A stretch of DNA of 38,748 bases from JBJENW01 sp051880395 (GTDB lineage: Bacteria > Bacillota > Clostridia > Lachnospirales > Lachnospiraceae), in contig JBJENW010000335.1 in NCBI GenBank assembly GCA_051880395.1, positions 1 through 38,748 on the forward strand, written 5' to 3'. Under the pieces are notes generated by a model. That model searched no databases, was not told the origin of the DNA, and was given only the letters and a program-made list of their open reading frames with translations. The position numbers were made by a program, and so were the translations under genes. Shown here in pieces: positions 7,752 through 17,230 of this stretch (position 1 is the stretch's first letter; the number at the start of each line of letters is the position of its first letter).

Positions 7752-8868
7752 ACTTAACCCTCCTTAACCTGCAAATGCTGATCATAAGACATAGAATTCC
7801 AATTGCTAAAAGAGTCCCCATATTGACTGCATATTGTTTATAATCTCCAAACACGGACAGACTTTTAAACGCATTTACAATCAGTGTTGCCGGATTCAGC
7901 CGGTTGATGATCGGGCAGTTTTTTTCGAGCACATACGTGATGTCTCCCCACTGCAGACCGCCCAAAAAGGAACTTGTCATAAACACTGCAACACTTAAAC
8001 CTTCTTTTTTCTGCTGGGTTCCCCTCACTAACACACCAATCATCATACCGGTTGCAATGCCGGTAAAACTACCGATGCAGGCACCTAAAAATACCAACCC
8101 GGCGTTACTGCCAAAATCCTGTTTATACACAAACACACATACAAAAAGTACAATCGCAAGCAGGAAACAGGACAGAACATACGTTGCCGCAAAATCACCG
8201 ATTACCTGCTTCATTTTTGACGTCGGTGCGATATTTCTTCTCGCCCCTAATGTAGAAATATCTGCCTGAATATCATTTGTGTTTGCCACGCCTATCATGG
8301 AACAAATCAGACAGGTCATGGCGATCAATGCATAAAAGTACTGTGCATAAGGGTCTTTATCCTGCCCCTTTAAAGGAATCTCTTTTACCTTTACTGCCAG
8401 CTCTTCGTGCATCGTTTCCACAAGAGCGGTCATACGCTCCGGATGAGACAATGCAACATTTTCAAACAATGCCACGTTTTGCTTATACTGGTCGATAAAC
8501 ATTTTCAGCGTCGAACTTTGAATGCTTGATTTCTTTACAGTCAGTTCCATTTTGTTTGATACGTCTATATATCCGGCTATCGTTTCTTTTTTCAGTGCTT
8601 TCTTCGCGGCTTCTTCGCTATCATATTCCTTTACCTGAAACATTTTACTGCCATCTTCCACTTCCACACTTTTTAAAACCGTAACAAACTCTGATTGTTC
8701 CGGTACATGAAACACGCCAACCGGTACTTTATGAAACTGTTCGAGATCATCAATATTAGAAAACATAAAATAAAATAACATACCAAGAAAAATAGGAAAT
8801 GCTATCGTCCAGAAAAGCAGCGATTTTGAACGAAGCATCTGTTTTATTCTGTAACCTGCATGTAACAT
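7738..8868 (-). CDS. ABC-2 type exporter permease
   Basis: A 376-residue permease with the same layout as its partner: an N-terminal transmembrane segment ('LLFWTIAFPIFLGMLFYFMF'), an outer domain of about 130 residues, and five membrane segments in the C-terminal half. It starts at ATG 8866-8868 behind AGGAGG, 12 bases after the ATPase gene. The two permeases are only distantly similar to each other, as expected of a heterodimer. Confidence 0.85.
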   Translation of the reverse strand: MLHAGYRIKQMLRSKSLLFWTIAFPIFLGMLFYFMFSNIDDLEQFHKVPVGVFHVPEQSEFVTVLKSVEVEDGSKMFQVKEYDSEEAAKKALKKETIAGYIDVSNKMELTVKKSSIQSSTLKMFIDQYKQNVALFENVALSHPERMTALVETMHEELAVKVKEIPLKGQDKDPYAQYFYALIAMTCLICSMIGVANTNDIQADISTLGARRNIAPTSKMKQVIGDFAATYVLSCFLLAIVLFVCVFVYKQDFGSNAGLVFLGACIGSFTGIATGMMIGVLVRGTQQKKEGLSVAVFMTSSFLGGLQWGDITYVLEKNCPIINRLNPATLIVNAFKSLSVFGDYKQYAVNMGTLLAIGILCLMISICRLRRVKYANI

Positions 8869-8880
8869 AATTCATTCCTC

Positions 8881-9813
8881 CTAATCCCTAAGTTCTTTTC
8901 CGGTAATCTCCAGAAATACATCGTTTAATGTCGGAAGCTCTGAATGCACACTTCCAAACGCAATTTCATTTTCCTTTAATACATCCAGCAATCTTAACAG
9001 ATTATGCTTTCCTTTTGAAAATCTCACTTTCAGCAAATGTTTTTCATAGGATACGTGCATCACATGTGGAAGCCGCTGTATCGAATCCATCACTTCCTGT
9101 GGCATATCGAGTGCTTCTAAACCAATCGTCTCTCCAAGGTCAATCATTGCCTTTAACTCCTCTTTCGTACCAATGGCAACATTTTTTCCTTTATCCATAA
9201 TGGCAATTCTTGTACATATCTGTTCGATTTCTTCCATATAATGAGACGTGTAAATAATCGTTGCGCCCTGTTTGTTTAAATTCTGAATTCCTTCTAATAT
9301 CTTGTTCCGGCTCTGCGGATCCACCGCTACGGTTGGTTCATCCAGAATAATCAGTTTTGGCTTGTGGGCAATTCCGCAAGCAATATTTAATCTTCTAAGC
9401 AGACCGCCGGATAATTTCTTCGGATAAAATTTACGGTAATCACCAAGCTCCACAAACTCCATCGCTTCCTCTACCAGTTGTTTTCTCTTTGTTTTATTCT
9501 TCACATACAAACCACAGAAATAATCAATATTTTCATACACTGTCAGTTCATCAAATACTGCCACATTCTGCATAATCACCCCGATATCCTTTTTGATATC
9601 GTAACTTGTCGGTTTCATCTGCTTTCCAAATATTTCGATATTTCCCTTATCATAGGTAAGCAGCGACAAGAGACAATGAATTGTTGTTGACTTACCACTT
9701 CCGTTTGGCCCTAACAGACCAAACACCTCTCCTTCCTCAATCTGCAGATTAAAATGGTCTAATGCTACCAAATCACCATAGCGTTTTACTAAATTCTCAA
9801 TTTTTACTACCAT
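8881..9813 (-). CDS. ABC transporter ATP-binding protein (CcmA/DrrA-like)
   Basis: A 310-residue cytoplasmic ATPase driving the two permeases. Walker A is 'GPNGSGKST', the signature is 'LSGGLLRRLNIA', Walker B is 'LIILDEPT', and the switch histidine is in 'TSHYME'. The C-terminal 80 residues form the extra domain common in drug/bacteriocin exporter ATPases. It is the first gene of the leftward operon, with GAGGAGG upstream of ATG 9811-9813. The 214-base divergent region to the sensor kinase gene holds a perfect dyad that could coordinate the two. Confidence 0.92.
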   Translation of the reverse strand: MVVKIENLVKRYGDLVALDHFNLQIEEGEVFGLLGPNGSGKSTTIHCLLSLLTYDKGNIEIFGKQMKPTSYDIKKDIGVIMQNVAVFDELTVYENIDYFCGLYVKNKTKRKQLVEEAMEFVELGDYRKFYPKKLSGGLLRRLNIACGIAHKPKLIILDEPTVAVDPQSRNKILEGIQNLNKQGATIIYTSHYMEEIEQICTRIAIMDKGKNVAIGTKEELKAMIDLGETIGLEALDMPQEVMDSIQRLPHVMHVSYEKHLLKVRFSKGKHNLLRLLDVLKENEIAFGSVHSELPTLNDVFLEITGKELRD

Positions 9814-9976
9814 CTTTATATCCTCCTCTTTTTCCCCAGACTTTACATAGAAAAATGAAACCCGGACAGTTCGTTACTCTGCGTCTTAATTTTTCTATTC
9901 GTAATCTGTTTTTTTTATGTTGTACTTATCTTACTCTATTCAAATAAATGATTGTAGTGTAAAATGTAATAAGTTA

Positions 9977-9994
9977 TTATGACATTTGTCATAA
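9977..9994. promoter_or_regulatory. perfect dyad, candidate response-regulator operator
   Basis: TTATGACA-TT-TGTCATAA, a perfect 8-2-8 inverted repeat 33 bases before the kinase start, in the region shared with the divergent ABC operon. Its position suggests binding by the LuxR-type regulator encoded downstream. No experimental match is known to me. Confidence 0.5.
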
Positions 9995-10027
9995 CAGCTC
10001 ATTATTCTTGTATCGGGAGGCATACAG

Positions 10028-11095
10028 ATGGCTATTTATCTGGAATCGTTTATTTTGTTTGTACTTTGTGCATTGTTATTTCCTGGCGAAAAACTCAGCG
10101 CTTTTGCAATTTCATGCATTATCCTGATTTTTACGCTGTATTGTTTTGGACTGCTTGTTCATTCTTTCAACAAGTTATATCTACTAGGATTGCCAGTCTT
10201 TGTGATTGGGTTACTCGTTCCGGAAACGTGTTGTTTTTTCCCCTTTTATTGTTATCTGTTTTTTTACCGGAAATGTTATGCGTTTTCCTTTATTTACCTG
10301 ATGCCGCTTCTCTTTTACCACTACCGGACACTGGGGAATCATTTCTTTTTCCTAATTGGTACGGCTTTCCTTAGTTTTTATTTTGCTTACCAGAGCAGAA
10401 TACGGGATGAGCAAAAAGAAACCATTCACACGCTACGGGATAACAGTGTGGAACAGGAAATGATTTTAAAAAAGAATAATGCAAAGCTCATTGAAAATCA
10501 GAATAACGAAATCTACATTGCTACGTTAAAGGAGCGAAACCGGATTGCAAGGGAGATTCATGACAGTGTGGGACATATCCTTTCGCGTTCCATCCTGCAG
10601 GTAGGAGCATTGCTTGCCATATGCAAAGAGTCGACACTAAAGCCACATCTGGAAACATTAAAAGTAACGTTAGACGAAGCTATGAACAGTATCCGAAACA
10701 GTGTCCACGACCTGCACGACGAATCGATTGACCTTAAGACAGCACTTACTACACTTATTGAGCAATTTACGTTTTGCCCTGTACAGTTTGAATGTGACTT
10801 GTCTAAACAGATTCCTAAAAATGTAAAATACTGTTTTCTTTCTATTGTAAAAGAAGCATTAAATAATATTATGAAACACAGCAATGCCGGTAAAGTATGC
10901 GTGTTGGTAAAAGAACATCCGGCATTTTACCAGTTGTTAATCGAAGATAATGGAACAAATATTGCGCCTTCCCTGCATGACAGGTCCGGAATCGGTCTTA
11001 GCAATATGAAGGAGCAGGTTGAATCCATGAACGGAATATGTAATATTGATACGAAAAAGGGGTTTCGGATATTTATTTCTGTTCCCAAAAAATAA
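10028..11095 (+). CDS. sensor histidine kinase, HisKA_3 (NarX/LiaS) family
   Basis: A 355-residue membrane kinase. The first 125 residues are five or six hydrophobic segments with almost no extracellular loop, as in intramembrane-sensing kinases. A coiled linker follows, then the phosphoacceptor box 'ERNRIAREIHDSVGH' with His178. The ATP-binding domain carries 'KEALNNIMKHS' (N box) and 'DRSGIGLSNM' (G box). Start ATG 10028 is behind GGGAGG. It is followed 27 bases later by its response regulator and lies divergent to the ABC exporter. This arrangement is common where the kinase senses envelope stress or a peptide and induces the exporter. Confidence 0.9.
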   Translation: MAIYLESFILFVLCALLFPGEKLSAFAISCIILIFTLYCFGLLVHSFNKLYLLGLPVFVIGLLVPETCCFFPFYCYLFFYRKCYAFSFIYLMPLLFYHYRTLGNHFFFLIGTAFLSFYFAYQSRIRDEQKETIHTLRDNSVEQEMILKKNNAKLIENQNNEIYIATLKERNRIAREIHDSVGHILSRSILQVGALLAICKESTLKPHLETLKVTLDEAMNSIRNSVHDLHDESIDLKTALTTLIEQFTFCPVQFECDLSKQIPKNVKYCFLSIVKEALNNIMKHSNAGKVCVLVKEHPAFYQLLIEDNGTNIAPSLHDRSGIGLSNMKEQVESMNGICNIDTKKGFRIFISVPKK

Positions 11096-11122
11096 AATAC
11101 GCAAGAAAGGATGTAATGAATC

Positions 11123-11746
11123 ATGAATGTTGTAATTATAGATGATGACCAATTGGTTTGTATGTCTCTTAAAATGATTTTAGAGGCGGATGAAGAGATT
11201 ACGGTTACGGCGATTGGAAATGATGGCAGTGAGGCCTGCTCTCTTTATGAAATGTATAAACCTGATATTTTACTGATGGATATCCGGATGAAAGGAGTAA
11301 ATGGTACGGATGCTCTGGCAGATCTTATCCGGAAGTATCCGGATGTAAAGGTCCTTTTTCTGACTACCTTTGTGGATGATGATTATATTGTGAAAGCATT
11401 AGAGTTAGGAGCAAAAGGATACATTATCAAACAGGATTATGATACGATTGTTCCGGCGTTAAAGGCTGTGTATTCCGGTCAGAATGTGTATGGAAATGAG
11501 ATTATACAGAAAATACCGGATCTGATGAAATCGAATTCTTCTTTTGATTATGCGTCCTACAATCTTTCTAAGAAAGAGTTTGAAATGATAGAACTGATTG
11601 CAGAAGGGCTCAGCAATAAGGAGATTGCGGCTTCGTTGTATCTTAGTGAGGGAACGGTGCGGAATTACTTAAGTGGAATTCTGGAGAAGCTGGATTTGCG
11701 GGATCGGACGCAGTTGGCTATTTTTTACTATAAAAATGTTGAGTGA
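11123..11746 (+). CDS. response regulator, NarL/LuxR family
   Basis: A 207-residue regulator. The receiver domain has acidic pocket 'DDD' at residues 7-9, phosphoacceptor Asp53 in 'LLMDIRMKG', and the conserved Lys in 'GYIIKQ'. The C-terminal LuxR-type helix-turn-helix is 'LSNKEIAASLYLSEGTVRNY'. The ribosome binding site AAAGGATG precedes ATG 11123. It forms a two-gene unit with the kinase and probably acts on the divergent ABC operon through the dyad at 9977-9994. Confidence 0.92.
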   Translation: MNVVIIDDDQLVCMSLKMILEADEEITVTAIGNDGSEACSLYEMYKPDILLMDIRMKGVNGTDALADLIRKYPDVKVLFLTTFVDDDYIVKALELGAKGYIIKQDYDTIVPALKAVYSGQNVYGNEIIQKIPDLMKSNSSFDYASYNLSKKEFEMIELIAEGLSNKEIAASLYLSEGTVRNYLSGILEKLDLRDRTQLAIFYYKNVE

Positions 11747-11776
11747 AGACCCGAGTTCTTTTCGGGGAGTTGTGCG

Positions 11777-11807
11777 AAAATCTTCTCAAAAAATGCATAC
11801 GAAAAAA
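11777..11807. repeat. 31-bp dispersed repeat, copy 2
   Basis: Exact copy, same orientation, of 940-970. Here it directly abuts the left arm of the MFS gene terminator, 30 bases past the response regulator stop. Confidence 0.7.
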
Positions 11808-11841
11808 CACCTTCCGCAAAAATCCCTTGCAGAAGGTGTTT
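11805..11841 (-). terminator. intrinsic terminator of the MFS gene
   Basis: AAACACCTTC pairs with GAAGGTGTTT, with an inner GCAA/TTGC extension. On the minus strand the stem is followed by T6. It lies between the convergent regulator and transporter genes. Confidence 0.8.
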
Positions 11842-11853
11842 CCATATTTCCAA

Positions 11854-13254
11854 CTAACGCAATCTATCCTCTCTCTGTTTTATCCCAAACAAAGCTATTC
11901 CTACCATACTTACTGTAACCAGCGACATAGAAGCAAACGCAATATTCACTCCATGCATAGATGCCGCAGCTCCATAACTGCTTTCCGAAGACTTTGCTAC
12001 TGCCGACATGATCGCCACAAATACAGCGGAACCAATGGAACCGGCTACTGTTCGCAGGGATGTGAGCAAAGACGAAGCATCTGCCACTTTTTCTTTTGCG
12101 ACCTGGCTCGTTCCCCATGTAAGAAGCGGCATCATCAGGCATCCGATCGACACATTTCGAATCACATTAAAAATCGCTGAAACAACTAAAGGCGTCGTTC
12201 CTGTGACAAAATACATTCCGATATTGCTGACCAAAAGACAAATGGAACCTACCACATACAATTTTTTAATACCAATCTTATCATAAATTCTGCCTGCAAA
12301 TGGATTGATGACAGCCGTTGCGACAGAGCCCGGCAATGTAACAAGTGCCGAAGTTACCGCAGAATATCCTAAAACTGACTGGACATATAATGGCATCAAT
12401 ACGGAACCACCCATCATAACCAGATACAACAGCATACTTGAAATGACGGCTTGGGCATACTCTTTTTTCTTCAAAATACGAATATCCAAAAATGCCTTTT
12501 CCAGTTTCAGCTGTCTGGATACAAAAAATACGGCTCCAACCATTCCGATCAGCAACGGAAGGACAGACAACAGACTTGCGATTCCATAGCTTCCTATATT
12601 TCCGATTCCAAGTGTGATTCCACCAAATGCGAAAATACTTAAAAGAAAAGAACAACTGTCAAAATCAATATCCTGCAATTCCAACACATCACTAAAATTA
12701 AACACAGACATCACAAGGGATATCATCATGACAACCATTGTATAGATAAAGATATATTTCCAACCAACGGTATCTACCAGTACACCGGCAATTGTTGGTG
12801 CAATAATCGGTGCCGCTGTAGCCGCCAATCCATACCAGCCCATCATGGCGCCCTTTTTTTCCTCCGGATAAATAGACAATATAATGACCTGTCCCATCGA
12901 TGTAAGAATGCCATTTCCAATCGCCTGCAGCACTCTGCCGACCATCATTACGCCAAATCCCGGTGCCAAAATGCACACCAGTTCCCCAATAATAAAGCAG
13001 ATAATACTGGATATGTATAATTTTTTTGTAGGAATCTTCTTGATCAAAAATGCGGTCAACGGCATTACAATTCCCATAACCAGAGAGTAACCACTCGTCA
13101 TCCACTGCCCAGTTGTCATACTGATTCCAAAATGCTCAACAACCGGTGGAAGCGCCGTTGTCATTGCCGTAGCAAGCATTGATGTCGCAATTCCTGTGAA
13201 CATCAAATTAATAAACACAAATAGTCTTTGTTTTTCACTTATTTTTACTGACAT
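11854..13254 (-). CDS. MFS multidrug efflux transporter, DHA2 (EmrB/QacA-like) family
   Basis: A 466-residue integral membrane protein rich in hydrophobic helices. Motif A-like 'GRVLQAIGNGI' and antiporter motif C-like 'GLAATAAPIIAPTIAGVLVD' place it among drug:H+ antiporters of the DHA2 type. I begin at ATG 13252-13254 rather than the ATG three codons earlier, because AAAGG directly touches that earlier ATG and sits nine bases from the chosen one. It is a single-gene unit with its own terminator. The 251 bases to plsC include a palindrome, ATATGGCCATAT (13333-13344), and a TGCCAG/CTGGCA inverted pair (about 13296-13327), possible regulator sites. The substrate cannot be told from sequence. 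Confidence 0.85.
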   Translation of the reverse strand: MSVKISEKQRLFVFINLMFTGIATSMLATAMTTALPPVVEHFGISMTTGQWMTSGYSLVMGIVMPLTAFLIKKIPTKKLYISSIICFIIGELVCILAPGFGVMMVGRVLQAIGNGILTSMGQVIILSIYPEEKKGAMMGWYGLAATAAPIIAPTIAGVLVDTVGWKYIFIYTMVVMMISLVMSVFNFSDVLELQDIDFDSCSFLLSIFAFGGITLGIGNIGSYGIASLLSVLPLLIGMVGAVFFVSRQLKLEKAFLDIRILKKKEYAQAVISSMLLYLVMMGGSVLMPLYVQSVLGYSAVTSALVTLPGSVATAVINPFAGRIYDKIGIKKLYVVGSICLLVSNIGMYFVTGTTPLVVSAIFNVIRNVSIGCLMMPLLTWGTSQVAKEKVADASSLLTSLRTVAGSIGSAVFVAIMSAVAKSSESSYGAAASMHGVNIAFASMSLVTVSMVGIALFGIKQREDRLR

Positions 13255-13505
13255 TTTATCCATCCTTTCTTATTCCCATTTCCTTACTTGTCATTGCCAG
13301 ACAAAACTGTCATCTATGATACTGGCACATTCATATGGCCATATTTTAACATCGTAGACTACCTTCATTTCTATTTTGTTAGAGTTTTGTTTCAGAATTG
13401 TTAATTCAGCAAATCATTCACAATATCAAACAATTTTCTAATGAAATACCATTCCAGAAATGTTATACTATAAATGAAAGAACTTATTTAAATTGGAGGA
13501 ATACC

Positions 13506-14216
13506 ATGAATCGATTAACACTAATGATACTTCGGAATCTTTTTGTAGTTCCGGGAGCATATTTGAAGCTATGTCATTATGCCAAACATACGGAAAAATT
13601 TCCTGAAAGAAAAAAATATGATCATATTCGATACATATTCCAACGAGCCGTGAAAGGTGGAAATATCACTTTACAAGTATCTGGAACCGAACATATTCCG
13701 GATAAAGATGGATTTTTAATTTACTCAAATCATCAGGGACTGTTTGATATCCTTGCGATCGCCGTGGCTTTAGATCACCCATGGGGAGCTGTTTTGAAAA
13801 AAGAATTGTATAAAAATGCTTTTATGAAGCGCATTGTAGATTGCTCTAAGTCCTTTCTAATGGATCGTGGAGATCTCCGTCAATCCATGGAAGTGATCCA
13901 TTCCGTCACAAATGAAGTAAAAAATGGACGAAATTATTTAATTTTTCCAGAAGGAACCCGAAGTAAAAAAGGAAATCAAATGTTGGAATTTCACCGTGGC
14001 AGTTTTAAATGCGCAATGAAAAGCCAATGTCCTATTTTACCAATTGCTTTGATTGACAGTTTTAAAGTTTTCGATCAAGAAGGATGCAAACCCGTTACCG
14101 TACAGGTTTGTGTTTTGGAACCAATTCCATACGAAGAGTATAAAGATTTGAATACGGCAAAACTTGCGAATCTGGTGCAAGCGAGGATTGAAGCTGCGAT
14201 CAAAGAGAATTTATGA
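13506..14216 (+). CDS. plsC: 1-acyl-sn-glycerol-3-phosphate acyltransferase
   Basis: A 236-residue member of the PlsC family, which adds the second acyl chain to lysophosphatidic acid at the membrane during phospholipid synthesis. The catalytic HX4D motif is in 'SNHQGLFDI'. The phosphate-binding 'FPEGTRSKKG' follows about 85 residues later, and an N-terminal hydrophobic stretch can anchor it. Start ATG 13506 is chosen because TTGGAGG lies just upstream; the open frame extends 36 codons further without a ribosome binding site. Monocistronic, closed by the hairpin at 14283-14321. Confidence 0.9.
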   Translation: MNRLTLMILRNLFVVPGAYLKLCHYAKHTEKFPERKKYDHIRYIFQRAVKGGNITLQVSGTEHIPDKDGFLIYSNHQGLFDILAIAVALDHPWGAVLKKELYKNAFMKRIVDCSKSFLMDRGDLRQSMEVIHSVTNEVKNGRNYLIFPEGTRSKKGNQMLEFHRGSFKCAMKSQCPILPIALIDSFKVFDQEGCKPVTVQVCVLEPIPYEEYKDLNTAKLANLVQARIEAAIKENL

Positions 14217-14282
14217 AAATATTTACGTAAATTTTATTTTGCATTATAATCTACTTTCATTCCAAAATTTTGCGAATTTGAA

Positions 14283-14321
14283 AAAATCCGTGAAACAAAA
14301 AATCTCTGTTTCACGGATTTT
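14283..14321. terminator. bidirectional intrinsic terminator
   Basis: Perfect 15-bp stem, AAAATCCGTGAAACA with its complement, and a nine-base loop. T tracts lie on both sides, the better one (T6) on the minus strand. It separates convergent plsC and the MacB-like gene. Confidence 0.88.
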
Positions 14322-14323
14322 CT

Positions 14324-17080
14324 CTATTCTGTACGCAATGCAATCACAGGATCTTTCTTCGCCGCTTTTTTGGCAGGCAGTAAGCCGCCAAGCATGGTAA
14401 TGATGATACTAATGGCAATCAAAATGATAGAAGATTCGATTGACAGTTGTGCATTCAGATCCGCAATGCCGGTAAATTTTTCAATCATAGAATTGATCGG
14501 AATCAGCCCTAATAAGGATACACCAATCCCCAACAATCCGGCGCAGCAGCCGATGATAAATGTCTCCGCATTGAATACCTGTGAAACGTTCCGTTTTGAA
14601 GCACCCAACGCTCTCAAAATGCCAATTTCTTTTGTACGTTCCATAACCGAAATATGAGTGATGATTCCGATCATGATACAGGATACAATCAGGGAAATAG
14701 CAACAAACGCAACCAATACATACGAAATGCCATCTATAATCGTTGTAATGGAGGATGTCAGCATTGCCACATAATCCGTATATGTAATTTGTGAATCTTC
14801 GCTCACCGTTTCATTGTATGCTTCGATGCAGGAAGAGATGGACTCTTTGTTTTGAAAGCTATCCGTATATATACTTATGGATGCAGGTGCAGCATAACTA
14901 ACCTTACCAAAAGCTTTTAGATTATCTTCGTAAGTAGAACCGGAAAGATATTCATCATATACTTTCAAAAGAATTTCTTCACTTGGATTTTCTGCCAGCC
15001 ATTGGTCAAGTGCAGCAGCCATCGCGGCCTCATCCATCCCCATTTCGCTTACAGCCCTATCCTTCTGTTCAGTCGTGTTGTTTGAAGCATAAAGCATCAT
15101 TTTGTAAAACGATGCTTTTTCAGAAACACCAAGTGAAGCCAAATACTCTTTTGCATCCTTTTTCTTTTCCTCATCATTGGAAGATTCAAACTTCATGCCT
15201 GTGAGAACATTGATGTCACTGTTTTTTTCTTGCGCTTTTATAATGGCGCTCTTGTCAGTATGCGAGATAATGCGATCCGTCAACTTTGAAGTGTACGCAA
15301 CTGCGGTAGAAATTGTGGCATTTGCAGCATCTTCTTTTGGACGTACGACGCCTACAATTTTTAATTCCATTGCGTTTTTCAGAAGCGTTTCTTCATTTAG
15401 TGAAAAATCTTCAATCGGCGTAAATGTCCCATTTTCGTTTTCGATATATTGGTCACAGGCTGGAACAAGATAAAAGGTATGGTCACAGAGCTCTGTATAT
15501 TCAAACGTGATCTCATCTGCCTCTTTGCCGTTTTCTATCTTTTCTACCGCTGAATCATATTGCTCTTTTGTAATAAGTCCTAGCTGATACAATGTGCCGG
15601 CAGAGATACCATTCTCTTCATTTAAAACAAGAATGACTTCATTATATTTCTTTGGCCAGGAACCATACAACACATCATAACTGTCGGTAATCACCGGACT
15701 TATGCTTTTTCCATTCGCACCTGCCATAAGTTCCGAGAAGTTTGATGCTCCAGAAGAAGCATTACCGCCGCCTGATGTAGATTTTTTTAATTTATTCATA
15801 ATACCGGTCTGTCCATTATTCTGAACCATCGGAGCCGCATTCGTTTCGATTTCTTGATCACTATCAATGAAATTATCGTCTCGATCATGTGAAAAAACAT
15901 TAAAATTCACATCATAGGTATAAATAATACCGTTTTCTCCAAGATACTGCTGCATTTCACTATCAGGATCATCCAGATAATTTTTAAAGTCTGTCAGATT
16001 ATTTTCTACGATATTCGAGGAAATCATTTCGCTGGTTTCTATATCTTTATAATCGGCGTGAATCCTTGTGTCGTCTAAAGTTTCTTTTATTTTTTCCTCT
16101 CGTCTGGCACCTACGATTTCTCCACGCATTCCCATAAAACCGGAAACGTCAATCGTTTCTTCACTAATTGTGATAGGGTAAGAAGACATCGTTTCCTTTT
16201 GGATATCTGCAATATATGCATTCATTCCCGTAGAAAGTGCGAGAATCAGTGCAATACCTATAATACCAATAGAGCCTGCAAAAGAGGTAAGCAGGGTGCG
16301 TCCTTTTTTCGTACGCAGATTATGAAAACTAAGTGATAAAGCCGTAAAAAACGACATGGATATTTTTTTTCGTTTGTCCGAAGCAGTCGGAATCTCTTCT
16401 TCGATATAGGGATTGCTGTCACTTATAATTTTCCCATCCAGCAGTTTTACAATTCTGGTAGAATATAACTCAGCAAGCTCCGGATTATGCGTTACCATAA
16501 TCACCAGCTTATCCTTTGCAATTTCTTTCAACAAATCCATAATCTGCAGACTCGTCTCAGAATCAAGCGCACCGGTCGGTTCATCTGCGAGTAAAATATC
16601 CGGATCGTTGATCAGCGCACGCGCAATGGCCACTCTTTGCATCTGTCCACCAGACATTTGATTTGGTTTTTTATGGATATGATCACCCAGGCCCACCTTT
16701 TTTAGTACAGCGATTGCTCTTTGCCGGCGTTCATTTTTCGAAACACCAGCCAACGTCAGTGCCATTTCTACATTTGCAAGAACGCTCTGATGTGGAATTA
16801 AGTTGTAGCTTTGGAATACAAATCCAATCGAAGTGTTGCGATAATAATCCCAATCTGCATCCTTATATTTTTTGGTAGAAACGCCATTGATGACAAGATC
16901 ACCATTCGTATAATGATCAAGACCTCCAATGATATTAAGCATCGTTGTTTTGCCTGAACCACTTTGCCCGAGAATCGAGACAAATTCGTTTTTGCGGAAG
17001 GCAATACTGACGCCTTTTAACGCATCCTGCGTGACATCTCCTGTTACATAGGTTTTTACGATATTTTTTAATTGTAACAT
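14324..17080 (-). CDS. MacB-like ABC transporter, ATPase fused to FtsX-type permease
   Basis: A 918-residue fusion. Residues 1-230 form an ABC ATPase ('GQSGSGKTT', 'MSGGQMQRVAIA', 'ILLADEPTGALD', 'MVTHNPE'). A first transmembrane segment ('IGIIGIALILALSTG') lies near residue 275. An extracytoplasmic region of about 450 residues follows, and the last 130 residues contain three membrane segments with the FtsX motif 'ERTKEIGILRALGAS'. Family members use ATP to move periplasmic or envelope substrates mechanically, or to confer peptide and antibiotic resistance. Start ATG 17078-17080 is behind AAAGGAGG; the frame upstream has no such signal. It is divergent from an OmpR-type two-component pair that probably controls it. 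Confidence 0.92.
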   Translation of the reverse strand: MLQLKNIVKTYVTGDVTQDALKGVSIAFRKNEFVSILGQSGSGKTTMLNIIGGLDHYTNGDLVINGVSTKKYKDADWDYYRNTSIGFVFQSYNLIPHQSVLANVEMALTLAGVSKNERRQRAIAVLKKVGLGDHIHKKPNQMSGGQMQRVAIARALINDPDILLADEPTGALDSETSLQIMDLLKEIAKDKLVIMVTHNPELAELYSTRIVKLLDGKIISDSNPYIEEEIPTASDKRKKISMSFFTALSLSFHNLRTKKGRTLLTSFAGSIGIIGIALILALSTGMNAYIADIQKETMSSYPITISEETIDVSGFMGMRGEIVGARREEKIKETLDDTRIHADYKDIETSEMISSNIVENNLTDFKNYLDDPDSEMQQYLGENGIIYTYDVNFNVFSHDRDDNFIDSDQEIETNAAPMVQNNGQTGIMNKLKKSTSGGGNASSGASNFSELMAGANGKSISPVITDSYDVLYGSWPKKYNEVILVLNEENGISAGTLYQLGLITKEQYDSAVEKIENGKEADEITFEYTELCDHTFYLVPACDQYIENENGTFTPIEDFSLNEETLLKNAMELKIVGVVRPKEDAANATISTAVAYTSKLTDRIISHTDKSAIIKAQEKNSDINVLTGMKFESSNDEEKKKDAKEYLASLGVSEKASFYKMMLYASNNTTEQKDRAVSEMGMDEAAMAAALDQWLAENPSEEILLKVYDEYLSGSTYEDNLKAFGKVSYAAPASISIYTDSFQNKESISSCIEAYNETVSEDSQITYTDYVAMLTSSITTIIDGISYVLVAFVAISLIVSCIMIGIITHISVMERTKEIGILRALGASKRNVSQVFNAETFIIGCCAGLLGIGVSLLGLIPINSMIEKFTGIADLNAQLSIESSIILIAISIIITMLGGLLPAKKAAKKDPVIALRTE

Positions 17081-17230
17081 GAGAAAACCTCCTTTCGTTT
17101 CGCGCATTATAGCAAACAAAAATAAACTCACGGACAATTATTTCAATTTGTTTATCTTGGCGTGTCGTTTTTCTGTTATGATTAGAGAAGGAAAACGTTT
17201 ATACACCATTGATTTATAGGAGGCGAAATC

